The notes beneath the pieces are model-generated. The model saw only the letters and a list, made by a program, of their open reading frames with translations. It had not been told where the DNA came from and did not search any database. A program made the position numbers and the translations under genes. Source: Streptomyces curacoi (lineage in GTDB: Bacteria > Actinomycetota > Actinomycetes > Streptomycetales > Streptomycetaceae). From it: DNA of 64,000 bases. Within the stretch, counting starts at the first letter, position 1; every line of letters begins with the position of its first letter. This document shows, one piece after another, positions 9,035 to 18,260 of the stretch. The stretch is from assembly GCF_001513975.1 (NCBI RefSeq), contig NZ_KQ947984.1, forward strand, positions 372,001 to 436,000. Direction: 5' to 3'.

Positions 9035-9418
9035 TCAGGTCCGGAAGGGGAAGGCGTACGTGTGCACGGCGACGTTCTCGCGGCCCTCGGTGTCACCGGC
9101 GGCGTCGGCGACCCGGTTCCACTCGTCGCCCCAGTGCGTGCGCTCGTCGAGCCAGCGCCGGTACAGGGCCGTGCGCTGCTCGGCGAAGAGCCTGCTGGCC
9201 GCCGTGTGCGCGGCAGCCTTCTCGGGGGCGTCCCGGAAGTCCTCGTCGCGGATGCGCACACCCTCGGACGCGGGCTGCCACCAGCGCTCCCGGCCGTCCG
9301 CGCTGCGCGGCTCGGCCTCCTCGATCAGTCCGTGCTCGGCGAGCTTGCGCAGGTGGTAGCTGACCAGCGAGACGGCCTCGTCGACCTGCTCGGCCAGCTG
9401 GGACGCCGTCGCCAGGAG
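9035..9418 (-). pseudogene. ArsR-family HTH regulator, 5'-truncated remnant
   Basis: The frame reads ATASQLAEQVDEAVSLVSYH followed by LRKLAEHGLIEEAEPRS, the recognition half of an ArsR/winged-helix HTH, then DGRERWWQPASEGVRIRDED and a C-terminal ENVAVHTYAFPFRT. The first helices that should precede ATASQLAE (about 30-35 residues) are missing: the frame runs straight into the stem of the hisF terminator (9421-9450), and no ATG or GTG lies upstream in frame before the 15-bp repeats. The only in-frame start, GTG 9259, would give 74 aa without the HTH. The spacer between RWLDERTHWGDEWN and the C-terminal motif also looks short compared with family members I recall. This is best read as a deletion-derived relic. 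Confidence 0.65.
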
Positions 9419-9420
9419 AA

Positions 9421-9450
9421 AGCCCCGGCCACCACTCGGCGACCGGGGCT
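9421..9450 (-). terminator. Terminator downstream of hisF
   Basis: A 13-bp stem (9421-9433 with 9438-9450, two G-U pairs) has a 4-base loop and on the minus strand is followed by TTCTC. It closes the his operon, about 90 bp after the hisF stop, and directly abuts the ArsR remnant. Confidence 0.6.
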
Positions 9451-9460
9451 CGCGCCTCAG

Positions 9461-9565
9461 TGGGGTGTCACCGCACGGGGTGTCACCACACGGGGTGTCA
9501 CCACACGGGGTGTCACCACACGGGGTGTCACCACACGGGGTGTCACCGCACCGGGTGTCCCGCCG
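9461..9565. repeat. 15-bp tandem repeat spanning the hisF stop codon
   Basis: Six near-identical 15-bp units (consensus CGGGGTGTCACCACA on the plus strand) start at 9461, 9476, 9491, 9506, 9521 and 9536. A diverged seventh (9551-9565) lies inside the hisF coding end. The hisF stop (9543-9545) is within the sixth unit, so the array appears to be an amplification of the last hisF codons plus stop. Four central units are identical; the outer ones differ at one or two positions. Confidence 0.9.
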
Positions 9566-10298
9566 CCCGCAACGTCTCCTTCACCTCGCCGATCCGCAGA
9601 TCACCGAAGTGGAACACCGACGCCGCGAGCACCGCGTCCGCCCCCGCCTCGATGGCAGGCGGGAAGTCGGCGAGCCTGCCGGCACCGCCGGAGGCGATCA
9701 CCGGAACCGTCACGTGCTTGCGTACCGCCCGGATCATCTCCAGGTCGTAGCCGTCCTTCGTGCCGTCCGCGTCCATCGAGTTGAGCAGGATCTCGCCCGC
9801 GCCCAGCTCGGCGGCCCGGTGTGCCCACTCGACGGCGTCGATGCCGGTGCCCTTGCGGCCGCCGTGCGTCGTCACCTCGAAGGAGCCCGACTCGGTACGC
9901 CGTGCGTCGACCGACAGGACCAGGACCTGCCGCCCGAACCGCTCGGCGATCTCACGGATCAGGTCGGGCCGGGCGATGGCCGCCGTGTTGACGCCCACCT
10001 TGTCCGCGCCCGCGCGCAGCAGCTTGTCCACGTCCTCGGCCGTACGGACGCCGCCGCCGACCGTGAGCGGGATGAACACCTGCTCGGCGGTGCGCCGCAC
10101 GACGTCGTAGGTCGTCTCGCGGTTGCCCGACGAGGCGGTGATGTCCAGGAACGTCAGCTCGTCGGCGCCCTCGGCGTCGTACACCTTGGCCATCTCGACG
10201 GGGTCGCCCGCGTCGCGCAGGTTCTGGAAGTTGACACCCTTGACGACCCGGCCGTTGTCCACGTCCAGGCAGGGGATGACTCGGACCGCCAGGGTCAT
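9543..10298 (-). CDS. hisF: Imidazole glycerol phosphate synthase cyclase subunit
   Basis: 251 aa TIM barrel. It takes ammonia from HisH and PRFAR to make imidazole glycerol phosphate and AICAR. The catalytic Asp12 lies in [14 protein letters not shown], and the second Asp in VLSVDARR (about residue 130). Phosphate loops are VGGGVR, VNTAA and IASGGAG. It is the last gene of the his operon, with ATG at 10298 and 15 bp between it and the RidA gene. The stop codon lies in a 15-bp tandem array, and the protein ends AAGHPVR, a normal length for HisF. Confidence 0.97.
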   Translation of the reverse strand: MTLAVRVIPCLDVDNGRVVKGVNFQNLRDAGDPVEMAKVYDAEGADELTFLDITASSGNRETTYDVVRRTAEQVFIPLTVGGGVRTAEDVDKLLRAGADKVGVNTAAIARPDLIREIAERFGRQVLVLSVDARRTESGSFEVTTHGGRKGTGIDAVEWAHRAAELGAGEILLNSMDADGTKDGYDLEMIRAVRKHVTVPVIASGGAGRLADFPPAIEAGADAVLAASVFHFGDLRIGEVKETLRAAGHPVR

Positions 10299-10313
10299 GA
10301 ATCCACGGCTCCT

Positions 10314-10709
10314 CTAAACGCCTCTGAATGCTTCTATCTCGACTTCGACCAGGATGCGCGGGTCGACGAAACCCTCCACGACCACCAGGGTCGAGACCGG
10401 GCGCACGAAGTCGAAGAGTTCCTTGTGCGCCCGGGCCACCTCGTCGACGTCCCGCTGATGGCTCAGGTACATCCGGGTCCGGACCACCGACTCGGGGCCC
10501 AGCCCGAACTCGGCGATCGCCTCCAGCGCGCCGGTGAAGGCCACCTTCGCCTGCTCGTACGGGTCGCCCTCCCCGTAGAGCACATCGCCCTTGAAGGACG
10601 TCGTGCCCGCCACCAGCACACGATCGCCGGCCGCGACGGCGCGTGCGAACCCGAAGGACTCTTCCCAGGGACTTCCGCTCTGCACGCGCCGCACGGCATC
10701 GGACGTCAT
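10314..10709 (-). CDS. RidA-family enamine/imine deaminase
   Basis: 131 aa, matching the RidA/YjgF/UK114 fold (chorismate-mutase-like trimer). RidA proteins hydrolyse reactive enamines and imines produced by PLP enzymes. The conserved Arg appears in [17 protein letters not shown], and the C-terminal [10 protein letters not shown] is typical. ATG 10709 begins [17 protein letters not shown]. It lies between priA and hisF in the same orientation with 15-16 bp gaps, so it is an operon member. Whether its substrate relates to histidine synthesis is unknown. Confidence 0.88.
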   Translation of the reverse strand: MTSDAVRRVQSGSPWEESFGFARAVAAGDRVLVAGTTSFKGDVLYGEGDPYEQAKVAFTGALEAIAEFGLGPESVVRTRMYLSHQRDVDEVARAHKELFDFVRPVSTLVVVEGFVDPRILVEVEIEAFRGV

Positions 10710-10725
10710 GACACTGTGTCCATTT

Positions 10726-11448
10726 TCACGACGTGGCCTCCAAGGCCTCTTCCAGGGTGAACGCCTTCGCGTACAGGGCCTTCCCGACGATGGCGCCCTC
10801 GACACCGAGCGGGACGAGCCCGGCGATGGCCCGCAGGTCGTCCAGGGAGGAGACGCCGCCGGAGGCCACGACCGGGCGGTCCGTCGCCGCGCAGACGTTC
10901 TTCAGCAGCTCCAGGTTCGGGCCCTGGAGCGTGCCGTCCTTGGCGATGTCGGTGACGACGTAACGCGCGCAGCCCTCGTTGTTGAGGCGCTCCAGCGTCT
11001 CGTAGAGGTCGCCGCCGTCACGGGTCCAGCCGCGGCCGCGCAGGGTCGTGCCGCGTACATCGAGACCGACGGCGATCTTGTCGCCGTGCTCGGCGATGAC
11101 CTTGGCGACCCACTCGGGGGTCTCCAGGGCGGCCGTACCGAGGTTCACGCGGGTGCAGCCGGTGGCGAGGGCGGCGGCCAGGGAGGCGTCGTCGCGGATG
11201 CCGCCGGACAGCTCCACCTTGATGTCCATCGCCTTGGTGACCTCGGCGATCAGCTCACGGTTGTCGCCGGTGCCGAAGGCGGCGTCCAGGTCGACCAGGT
11301 GCAGCCACTCGGCGCCCGCGCGCTGCCAGGCGAGGGCGGCCTCCAGCGGGGAGCCGTAGGAGGTCTCGGTGCCGGACTCGCCGTGCACGAGGCGGACGGC
11401 CTGGCCGTCGCGGACGTCGACGGCGGGGAGGAGTTCGAGCTTGGCCAT
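10726..11448 (-). CDS. priA: PriA: bifunctional HisA/TrpF phosphoribosyl isomerase
   Basis: 240 aa (beta-alpha)8 barrel. It isomerises ProFAR (HisA reaction) and, in actinomycetes, also phosphoribosyl anthranilate (TrpF reaction). Asp11 ([15 protein letters not shown]) and Asp130 region ([15 protein letters not shown]) are the catalytic pair. LSGGIRDD and VASGGVSS bind the two phosphates, and [10 protein letters not shown] belongs to the active-site loop seen in PriA. Bifunctionality is inferred from family and from the absence of trpF beside trpC and trpB. It lies 4 bp upstream-to-downstream from hisH. Confidence 0.95.
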   Translation of the reverse strand: MAKLELLPAVDVRDGQAVRLVHGESGTETSYGSPLEAALAWQRAGAEWLHLVDLDAAFGTGDNRELIAEVTKAMDIKVELSGGIRDDASLAAALATGCTRVNLGTAALETPEWVAKVIAEHGDKIAVGLDVRGTTLRGRGWTRDGGDLYETLERLNNEGCARYVVTDIAKDGTLQGPNLELLKNVCAATDRPVVASGGVSSLDDLRAIAGLVPLGVEGAIVGKALYAKAFTLEEALEATS

Positions 11449-11452
11449 GTCT

Positions 11453-12097
11453 CTACAGGGTTCCGATCCAGTTGGTGAGCAGCTGCGCTCCGGCGTCGCC
11501 GGACTTCTCGGGGTGGAACTGGGTGGCCCACAGGGCGCCGTTCTCCACCGCGGCCACGAAGGGCTTGCCGTGCGTCGACCAGGTGACCTTGGGAGCGGTC
11601 ATGGTCGGGTTGTGCGTCTCCAGGTCCCAGTCGTGGACCGCGTAGGAGTGCACGAAGTAGAACCGCGCGTCCGCGTCGAGGCCGGCGAACAGCTCGGTGC
11701 CGGGCGCCACGTCCACGGTGTTCCAGCCCATGTGGGGCACGATGTCGGCCTGCAACGGCTCGACCGAGCCCGGCCACTCGCCGAGGCCCTCGGTCTCGAC
11801 GCCGTGCTCGATGCCGCGCGCGAACAGGATCTGCATGCCGACGCAGATGCCCATCACGGGACGTCCGCCGGACAGCCTGCGGTCGATGATCCAGTCGCCG
11901 CGGGCCTCCTTCAGCCCCTGCATACAGGCGGCGAAGGCGCCGACGCCCGGCACCAGCAGGCCGTCGGCGTTCATGGCCCTGTCGAAGTCACGGGTGATCT
12001 CGACGTCGGCTCCCGCGCGCGCGAGGGCGCGTTCCGCGGAGCGGACGTTCCCGAAGCCGTAGTCGAAGACGACGACCTTCTTCGCGACGGTGCTCAT
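11453..12097 (-). CDS. hisH: Imidazole glycerol phosphate synthase glutaminase subunit
   Basis: 214 aa class I glutamine amidotransferase that feeds ammonia to HisF. The catalytic Cys is in [10 protein letters not shown] (about residue 85) and the His/Glu pair in QFHPEKSG. The N-terminus [18 protein letters not shown] is typical. The ATG at 12097 overlaps the stop of the preceding 54-aa gene (ATGA), which indicates translational coupling. An in-frame longer start at 12139 would run through that upstream gene and is rejected. Confidence 0.97.
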   Translation of the reverse strand: MSTVAKKVVVFDYGFGNVRSAERALARAGADVEITRDFDRAMNADGLLVPGVGAFAACMQGLKEARGDWIIDRRLSGGRPVMGICVGMQILFARGIEHGVETEGLGEWPGSVEPLQADIVPHMGWNTVDVAPGTELFAGLDADARFYFVHSYAVHDWDLETHNPTMTAPKVTWSTHGKPFVAAVENGALWATQFHPEKSGDAGAQLLTNWIGTL

Positions 12098-12261
12098 CAG
12101 TTCCACACCTCCAGCCTCATGACGCCCGCGACCAGACACATCGCGGCGCCGATCGAGAGCAGCACGACGAGGCTCCTCGGCATCTGCTGCTTGACGAAGG
12201 AGATGATCCCGCCGACGAGGAAGAGGCCGACGACGATCAGGACGGTCGACGTGCCGTTCAC
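12097..12261 (-). CDS. 54-aa two-helix membrane protein in the his operon
   Basis: A small hydrophobic protein beginning GTG at 12261 ([20 protein letters not shown]). It has two membrane helices, about residues 5-21 and 28-47, joined by a short basic loop FVKQQMPRS, and ends RLEVWN. The start overlaps the hisB stop (GTGA) and the stop overlaps the hisH start (ATGA), so it is translationally coupled on both sides. I recognise it as a conserved Streptomyces his-operon ORF of unknown function. There is no enzymatic motif. Confidence 0.8.
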   Translation of the reverse strand: MNGTSTVLIVVGLFLVGGIISFVKQQMPRSLVVLLSIGAAMCLVAGVMRLEVWN

Positions 12262-12851
12262 AGCGCGCCCTTCGTGGAGGGCAGGATGCCGGCCGCGCGC
12301 GGGTCGCGCTCGGACGCGTAGCGCAGTGCCCGCGCCAGCGCCTTGAACTGGCACTCCACGATGTGGTGCGCGTTGCGTCCGTACGGCACGTGCACGTGCA
12401 GCGCTATCTGGGCCTGGGCGACGAAGGACTCCAGGATGTGCCGGGTCATCGTGGTGTCGTACTCGCCGATCATCGGCGCCATGTTCTCCGGCTCGGTGTG
12501 CACGAGATACGGGCGGCCACTGAGGTCGACCGTCACCTGGGCCAGCGACTCGTCCAGGGGGACCGTGCAGTTGCCGAATCGATAGATCCCCACCTTGTCG
12601 CCGAGCGCCTGCTTGAAGGCGGCACCCAGCGCGAGGGCGGTGTCCTCGATGGTGTGGTGCGAGTCGATGTGCAGGTCGCCCTCGGTCTTCACGGTCAGGT
12701 CGAACAGACCGTGCCGGCCGAGCTGGTCGAGCATGTGGTCGTAGAAGCCGACGCCGGTCGACACATCGACCTGGCCCGTGCCGTCGAGGTTGATCTCGAC
12801 GAGGACCGAGGTCTCCTTGGTCACCCGCTCCACGCGTCCTACGCGGTTCAT
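12258..12851 (-). CDS. hisB: Imidazoleglycerol-phosphate dehydratase
   Basis: 197 aa, monofunctional (no phosphatase domain). It dehydrates IGP to imidazole acetol phosphate. The two Mn-binding motifs DSHHTIED (about 63-70) and RNAHHIVE (about 159-166) are intact, with [15 protein letters not shown] before them. ATG 12851 gives [15 protein letters not shown], a normal N-terminus. The start overlaps the hisC stop (ATGA at 12848-12851), so hisC-hisB are coupled. Confidence 0.97.
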   Translation of the reverse strand: MNRVGRVERVTKETSVLVEINLDGTGQVDVSTGVGFYDHMLDQLGRHGLFDLTVKTEGDLHIDSHHTIEDTALALGAAFKQALGDKVGIYRFGNCTVPLDESLAQVTVDLSGRPYLVHTEPENMAPMIGEYDTTMTRHILESFVAQAQIALHVHVPYGRNAHHIVECQFKALARALRYASERDPRAAGILPSTKGAL

Positions 12852-13954
12852 GCGCTCTGCTCCTTCTTCAGTTCACGTACCGCGTCGAGGAACGCGTCGT
12901 TCTCTTCGGGGGTTCCGGCGGTGACCCGCAGCCAGCCGGGCACGCCGTTGTCCCGGACCAGGACGCCCCGGTCGAGGATCTTCTGCCAGACGGCGTGCGC
13001 GTCGTCGAACCGGCCGAACTGCACGAAGTTGGCGTCCGACGCCGTGACGTCGTAGCCGAGGGCGAGCAGCTCGCTCACCAGCCGGTCCCGCTCCGCCTTC
13101 AGCTGCTCGACGTACTTCAGCAGCGTGTCGGTGTGTTCCAGGGCGGCCAGGGCGGTCGCCTGGGTGACGGCCGACAGGTGGTACGGCAGCCGTACGAGCT
13201 GGACGGCGTCCACCACCGCCGGGTGCGCGGCGAGATAGCCGAGGCGCAGGCCGGCGGCGCCGAAGGCCTTCGACATCGTGCGGGAGACGACGAGATTCGG
13301 CCGGCCTTCGAGCAGCGGCAGCAGTGAGTCGCCGTGGCTGAACTCGATGTACGCCTCGTCGACCACGACCATCGACGGCTTCGCCGCCTGTGCGGCCTCG
13401 TACAGCGCGAGGACCGTCTCGGGCGGCACCGCGGTGCCCGTGGGGTTGTTGGGCGTGGTGATGAAGACGACGTCCGGCCGGTGCTCGGCGATCGCCTTCT
13501 CGGCGGCGGCGAGGTCGATGGTGAAGTCCTCGTTCCGGGGGCCGGAGATCCATCCGGTGCCGGTGCCGCGCGAGATGAGGCCGTGCATCGAGTACGACGG
13601 CTCGAAGCCGATGGCCGTACGGCCCGGTCCGCCGAAGGTCTGCAGCAGCTGCTGGATGACCTCGTTGGAGCCGTTGGCGGCCCACACGTTGGCCAGGCCC
13701 ACCTCGTAGCCGGACGTGTCCGTCAGGTACCTGGCGAGCTGGGTGCGCAGCTCGACCGCGTCCCGGTCCGGGTAGCGGTTGAGGTTCCGGGCCGCCTCGC
13801 GGACACGCTCGGCGATCCGCTCGACCAGGGGCTCGGGCAGCGGGTAGGGGTTCTCGTTGGTGTTCAGCCGTACGGGCACGTCGAGTTGGGGCGCGCCGTA
13901 GGGGGACTTGCCGCGCAGCTCGTCCCGTACGGGGAGATCGTCGATGCCAGTCAC
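12848..13954 (-). CDS. hisC: Histidinol-phosphate aminotransferase
   Basis: 368 aa class I/II PLP aminotransferase that uses glutamate to make L-histidinol phosphate. The PLP lysine is in [17 protein letters not shown], with [16 protein letters not shown] and VDEAYIEF as cofactor-binding segments. The GTG at 13954 is selected because it overlaps the hisD stop (GTGA 13951-13954) and gives the standard N-terminal [11 protein letters not shown] region. The far longer in-frame extension is out-of-frame hisD and is rejected. Confidence 0.96.
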   Translation of the reverse strand: MTGIDDLPVRDELRGKSPYGAPQLDVPVRLNTNENPYPLPEPLVERIAERVREAARNLNRYPDRDAVELRTQLARYLTDTSGYEVGLANVWAANGSNEVIQQLLQTFGGPGRTAIGFEPSYSMHGLISRGTGTGWISGPRNEDFTIDLAAAEKAIAEHRPDVVFITTPNNPTGTAVPPETVLALYEAAQAAKPSMVVVDEAYIEFSHGDSLLPLLEGRPNLVVSRTMSKAFGAAGLRLGYLAAHPAVVDAVQLVRLPYHLSAVTQATALAALEHTDTLLKYVEQLKAERDRLVSELLALGYDVTASDANFVQFGRFDDAHAVWQKILDRGVLVRDNGVPGWLRVTAGTPEENDAFLDAVRELKKEQSA

Positions 13955-15276
13955 TTGCTTCCGGGTACCTTCCAGCCGAACCTCGCCTTGATCGCCGCGC
14001 CGTGCGCCGGCAGGTCCTCCGCCTCCGCCAGCGTCACCACGTGGTGCGCGACCTCGGCCAGCGCGTCCTTCGTGTAGTCGACGATGTGGATACCGCGCAG
14101 GAAGGACTGCACGGACAGCCCGGAGGAGTGGCAGGCGCAGCCGCCGGTGGGCAGTACGTGGTTGGACCCGGCGGCGTAGTCGCCGAGCGAGACCGGCGCC
14201 CAGGGGCCGATGAAGATCGCGCCGGCGTTCTTCACCCGGTCGGCCACGGCGGCCGCGTCGGCCGTCTGGATCTCCAGGTGCTCGGCGCCGTACGCGTCGA
14301 CGACCCTGAGGCCCTCGTCGACGCCGTCCACCAGGACGATCGCGGACTGCTTGCCCTTGAGGGCCGGGACGATCCGGTCGTCGATGTGCTTGCTGGCCGC
14401 GACCTGCGGCTCCAGCTCCTTCTCCACCGCGTCCGCGAGCTCCGGGGAGTCGGTGACGAGGACGGCGGCGGCGAGCGGGTCGTGCTCGGCCTGGCTGATC
14501 AGGTCGGAGGCGACGTGCACCGGGTCGGCGGTGGCGTCGGCCAGGATCGCGATCTCGGTCGGACCCGCCTCGGCGTCGATGCCGATCTTGCCGGTGAAGT
14601 AGCGCTTGGCGGCGGCGACCCAGATGTTGCCGGGGCCGGTGACCATGTTGGCGGGCGGGCAGGACTCGGTGCCGTACGCGAACATCGCGACGGCCGTCGC
14701 ACCGCCGGCGGCGTACACCTCGTCGACGCCGAGCAGCGCGCAGGCGGCGAGGATCGTCGGGTGCGGCAGGCCGTTGAACTCGGCCTGGGCGGGCGAGGCG
14801 AGGGCGATCGACTCGACGTCGGCCTCCTGGGCCGGGACGACGTTCATCACCACGGAGGACGGGTAGACCGACCGGCCGCCGGGCGCGTAGAGCCCGACGC
14901 GCTCGACCGGCACCCACTTCTCGGTGACCGAGCCGCCGGGCACGACCTGGGTGGTGTGCGTCGTACGGCGCTGCTCGCGGTGGACGAGCCGGGCGCGGCG
15001 GATGGACTCCTCCAGGGCCGCGCGCACGGCCGGGTCGAGCTCCTCCAGCGCGCGCGTGAGCGCCGCGGCCGGCACCCGCACCTGGTCGAGCTTGACCCCG
15101 TCGAACTTCTCGGCGAAGTCGATCAGCGCCGCGTCGCCCCGATGATGCACGGCCTCGCAGATCGGACGCACCTTCTCCAGGGCGGCCTGAACGTCGAACT
15201 CGGCTCGGGGCAGCAGGTCGCGCAGGGCGGGGCCCTCGGGAAGGGCGTCGCCGCGCAGATCGATTCGGGAGATCAC
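13951..15276 (-). CDS. hisD: Histidinol dehydrogenase
   Basis: 441 aa Zn- and NAD-dependent enzyme for the last two oxidations to L-histidine. Family features are [36 protein letters not shown], the [14 protein letters not shown] segment, [10 protein letters not shown], and the ligand region [10 protein letters not shown] and [12 protein letters not shown] 15276 gives [19 protein letters not shown]. It is the first gene of the his operon, with 178 bp separating it from the divergent gene at 15455; this gap should hold both promoters, but I see no certain -10/-35 pair. Confidence 0.97.
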   Translation of the reverse strand: MISRIDLRGDALPEGPALRDLLPRAEFDVQAALEKVRPICEAVHHRGDAALIDFAEKFDGVKLDQVRVPAAALTRALEELDPAVRAALEESIRRARLVHREQRRTTHTTQVVPGGSVTEKWVPVERVGLYAPGGRSVYPSSVVMNVVPAQEADVESIALASPAQAEFNGLPHPTILAACALLGVDEVYAAGGATAVAMFAYGTESCPPANMVTGPGNIWVAAAKRYFTGKIGIDAEAGPTEIAILADATADPVHVASDLISQAEHDPLAAAVLVTDSPELADAVEKELEPQVAASKHIDDRIVPALKGKQSAIVLVDGVDEGLRVVDAYGAEHLEIQTADAAAVADRVKNAGAIFIGPWAPVSLGDYAAGSNHVLPTGGCACHSSGLSVQSFLRGIHIVDYTKDALAEVAHHVVTLAEAEDLPAHGAAIKARFGWKVPGSK

Positions 15277-15454
15277 GGGCTCAATTCTCGCAGACCCGGC
15301 TCGTGACCCGTGGGCGCGTTCCAATGGCTGATACGAGTCGCCGCAGGAACCTGGAAGATCTCCTTCACGTCTGGCGTTCGGGGCGTTACTCAGCGGGCAT
15401 GAACGGTTGTACGAGGCAAACGACCCGCGAGTAACCGGGGAGGAAGGAAAAGCT

Positions 15455-17032
15455 GTGACCGAGGGGGCCGGCATCCCGGACGGGGACCTGCCGGACGGAC
15501 TGACCGCGGCCGAGGCCGGGATGTGGCAGGCCTTCCGCAACGGCAGCGTGTACGACCTGAGCAGCGGGGACACGACCGTCGACGATCCGCACGGCGGGCA
15601 CCCCTGGGGAGACGAGCGGACCGTACGCGCGCGGATCATCTGCTGGCTGCTGCTGGACGGACCGCCCGCCCTCGCGGGCCGGGTGTCCTCGCTGAAGCTG
15701 GTCGGCGTGCGGATCAGCGGCACGATGGAACTCGCCGGCGGCACGGTGGTGCCGTATGTCGAGATGCGCGGCTGCCGCTTCGACCGGGAGATCCTGCTGC
15801 CGGAGGCCCGCTTCACGACCGTACGGCTGGTGGACTGCGCGGTGCCGCGGCTGGAGGCGGCCCGGGTGCACACCGAGGGCGATCTGCATCTGCCGCGCTG
15901 CCGCTTCCACAACGGGGTACGGCTCACCGACGCCCACATCGGTACGGACCTGCTGCTCAACCAGGCGATCGTCTACCGCGACCGCAGTGGCCGCTCGATC
16001 GCCGGGGACGGCATGAACGTCGGCCAGGACCTGCAGGCCGAGATGCTGGAGTCGCACGGCGAGCTGAGCCTGCGGGGCGCGAACATCGGCGTGTCGCTGA
16101 GCCTGCGGGGCGCGCGGCTGGTCAACCCGTACACGCGGCTCGCGCTGAACGCCCCTCAGCTGACGGTCGGGCGCACGCTGTATCTGACCCCGGCGGGCGT
16201 GGGCAACCCATTACTGAGCGGCCGCACCCCCGCGCGCGGGACGCGCATCCAGCGGTTCGAGTGCCAGGGCGGGGTGCGGCTGGACGACGGGCGGTTCGGG
16301 GACGCGGTCGACCTGGAGCGGGCCCGGTTCACCTTCACCGGCGAGCAGGAGCTGTCGCTGCGCCGCGTCCAGACGCCCGAGCTGCGCTTCCTCGGGGAGC
16401 GGCCGGAGCGCGGCGGGGTGGTGCTGTCGGGGGCGCGGGTGGTCAACCTGATGGACCGGGCGGACGCCTGGCCGGGCCCCGGCCTGCTGCACATGGGCGG
16501 CTTCAGCTACGAGAACCTCGTGCCGCGCGGCCCGTTCCCGCTGGAGCGGCGGCTGGAGTGGGTGGCCGCCGCGACCGCCGAGTACAACCCGGAGCCGTAC
16601 GAGCGGCTGGCCACCGTGCTGCGGGCCGGCGGCGAGGACGAGGACGCGCGCGAGGTGCTCCTCGCCAAGCAGCGCCGCCGCCGCGAGACGCTCCCGCTCG
16701 CGGCCAAGCTCTGGGGGTACGCGCAGGACTGGATGGTGGCCTACGGGTACCGGCCGGGCCGGGCGGCCGTCTGGATGGCGGTGCTGTGGGCGGCGAGTTC
16801 CGTGGCCTTCACATACGCCGAGCACCCGCCGCTCAAGGGCGGCGAGCATCCGACCTGGAACCCGGCCCTCTTCGCCCTCGACCTGCTGCTGCCCGTCATC
16901 GATCTGGGCCAGGTCGGTTTCTGGCAGCTGAGCGGCGGCTGGCAGTGGCTGGCCGCGGCGATGATCCTGCTGGGCTGGGTCCTGGCGACGACGGTGGCGG
17001 CCGGGGCGACGCGCCTGCTGCGACGCAGCTGA
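15455..17032 (+). CDS. Membrane-anchored repeat (beta-solenoid-like) protein with a TTA codon
   Basis: 525 aa, unknown function. Residues ~80-310 show recurring short segments of the type G-x-x-L/V-x-L-x-x-A/C-x-F (for example [50 protein letters not shown]), resembling a right-handed beta-solenoid or loose pentapeptide repeat. The C-terminal ~90 residues hold two or three membrane helices ([37 protein letters not shown]). I recall homologues being labelled membrane-associated oxidoreductase, but no NAD, FAD or haem motif is visible. The GTG at 15455 is preceded at 8-10 bp by GGAGGAAGG. Codon 253 (16211-16213) is TTA, the rare leucine codon read by bldA tRNA, the only such in-frame codon I found in the window. 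Confidence 0.75.
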   Translation: MTEGAGIPDGDLPDGLTAAEAGMWQAFRNGSVYDLSSGDTTVDDPHGGHPWGDERTVRARIICWLLLDGPPALAGRVSSLKLVGVRISGTMELAGGTVVPYVEMRGCRFDREILLPEARFTTVRLVDCAVPRLEAARVHTEGDLHLPRCRFHNGVRLTDAHIGTDLLLNQAIVYRDRSGRSIAGDGMNVGQDLQAEMLESHGELSLRGANIGVSLSLRGARLVNPYTRLALNAPQLTVGRTLYLTPAGVGNPLLSGRTPARGTRIQRFECQGGVRLDDGRFGDAVDLERARFTFTGEQELSLRRVQTPELRFLGERPERGGVVLSGARVVNLMDRADAWPGPGLLHMGGFSYENLVPRGPFPLERRLEWVAAATAEYNPEPYERLATVLRAGGEDEDAREVLLAKQRRRRETLPLAAKLWGYAQDWMVAYGYRPGRAAVWMAVLWAASSVAFTYAEHPPLKGGEHPTWNPALFALDLLLPVIDLGQVGFWQLSGGWQWLAAAMILLGWVLATTVAAGATRLLRRS

Positions 17033-17214
17033 CCCACTGAGATCGCTGACATCTTGTGCGGTCGGTGAGGGCTCTGAGCTGAACTTATGAATGTAGGACA
17101 GTTGTTGAACCATTGACCTTTTACCGTTTCTTGACCCATCCGCGTACAACTTTCCACGGGTTGCCCGAACCCTCTGGCGCGGGCGTGACCAGCGGTCCTT
17201 CAATGGTCGACACC

Positions 17215-18249
17215 ATGGCTCTGCTGCTCCCCTTCGGCCGTGCGTCCCGGACGCCAAGGACCGTAGAACACCCCGCCGCCGGACTCCCCGCCGACGACGA
17301 GGTGCTCCTCGACGCGCCCGACGACCGCCTCGGACCCGCGCTGGTCGCGGCCGGCCGGGGCGCGTACGAGGCCGCCGCCGAGCTGCTCGCCGCCACCCGG
17401 CGGACCGCGCAGTGGGAGTACCGCGACGGGTACGCGCTGCGTCTGGCGGCCTTCGCGCACTCGCGGCCGGAGTGGCTGGAGGCCTGGTGCGCGGCCGCCC
17501 CGCACGATCCCGACGCCCTGCTGGTCAAGGCCCAGCTCGCGGTGGACCGCGCCTGGCGGTCCCCGGCCCGGGCCGAGCTGCTGCGCGAGGTGAGTCCGCT
17601 GATCACCGCCGCCGCGCGGGCCGACGACCGCGACCCGGTGCCATGGCGGATCGCGCTGGACCACGCGCGCGGCTCACGGGCCGGACACACCTACTTCGGG
17701 GAACTGTGGGAGGCGGCCGTGCGCCGCGCCCCGCTGCACTACGGCTGCCATGTGGCGGCCCTGCGCTACCTGGCCTCCTCCTGGCAGGGCTCGCACCGGG
17801 AGTGCTTCGACTTCGCCGACCGGGCCGCGCAGGACGCCCCGGCCGACTCCCTGCTGCAGGCCCTGCCCACCCGGGCCGCCCTCGCCTGCCTGACCGACGG
17901 CTGCGGTCCGGGCGTGCCGCCCGAGCGGCTTCAGGCGGCGGTCGACCGGGCGATCGGGCTCTCCTCCCGGTTCCCGGCGGCCGACCTCTGGCCGGCCGCG
18001 ATCCGCAACAAGCTGGCGTACGTCCTGGTCCGCCTGGGCCGCTGGGAGGACGCCCTGGAGCAGCTGCGGCTGATCGGCCCGTACGCCACCTCGTTCCCCT
18101 GGGGCCGGTTCTCGGACGATCCGCTCGGCAGTTTCCTGGACGTGCGCGACGAGGTACGGCTGCGGACGGCCGCCGCCACACCGCGCGGCGCGCGCCCCGG
18201 CCATCCACGAAGTGGGCGCGCCGGACGCGTCCACTCGGGCGACGACTAG
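17215..18249 (+). CDS. Uncharacterised helical-repeat protein
   Basis: 344 aa, soluble and Ala/Leu/Arg-rich, made of alternating helices such as EYRDGYALRLAAFAHSRPEW, DALLVKAQLAVDRAW, DSLLQALPTRAALACLTDG and LAYVLVRLGRWEDALEQLRL. This suggests a TPR/SEL1-like solenoid, perhaps for protein binding. No catalytic motif was seen. The start is uncertain: ATG 17215 (MALLLPFGRASRTPR) is taken, but ATG 17203 is possible and neither has a good RBS. It is 11 bp upstream of the LON-domain gene and probably co-transcribed. Confidence 0.65.
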   Translation: MALLLPFGRASRTPRTVEHPAAGLPADDEVLLDAPDDRLGPALVAAGRGAYEAAAELLAATRRTAQWEYRDGYALRLAAFAHSRPEWLEAWCAAAPHDPDALLVKAQLAVDRAWRSPARAELLREVSPLITAAARADDRDPVPWRIALDHARGSRAGHTYFGELWEAAVRRAPLHYGCHVAALRYLASSWQGSHRECFDFADRAAQDAPADSLLQALPTRAALACLTDGCGPGVPPERLQAAVDRAIGLSSRFPAADLWPAAIRNKLAYVLVRLGRWEDALEQLRLIGPYATSFPWGRFSDDPLGSFLDVRDEVRLRTAAATPRGARPGHPRSGRAGRVHSGDD

Positions 18250-18260
18250 GCTTTGGCGCC

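Noticed and set aside
9461..9565. Tandem array considered as a CRISPR array
   Set aside because: Units are 15 bp, contiguous and without spacers; there are no cas genes nearby.
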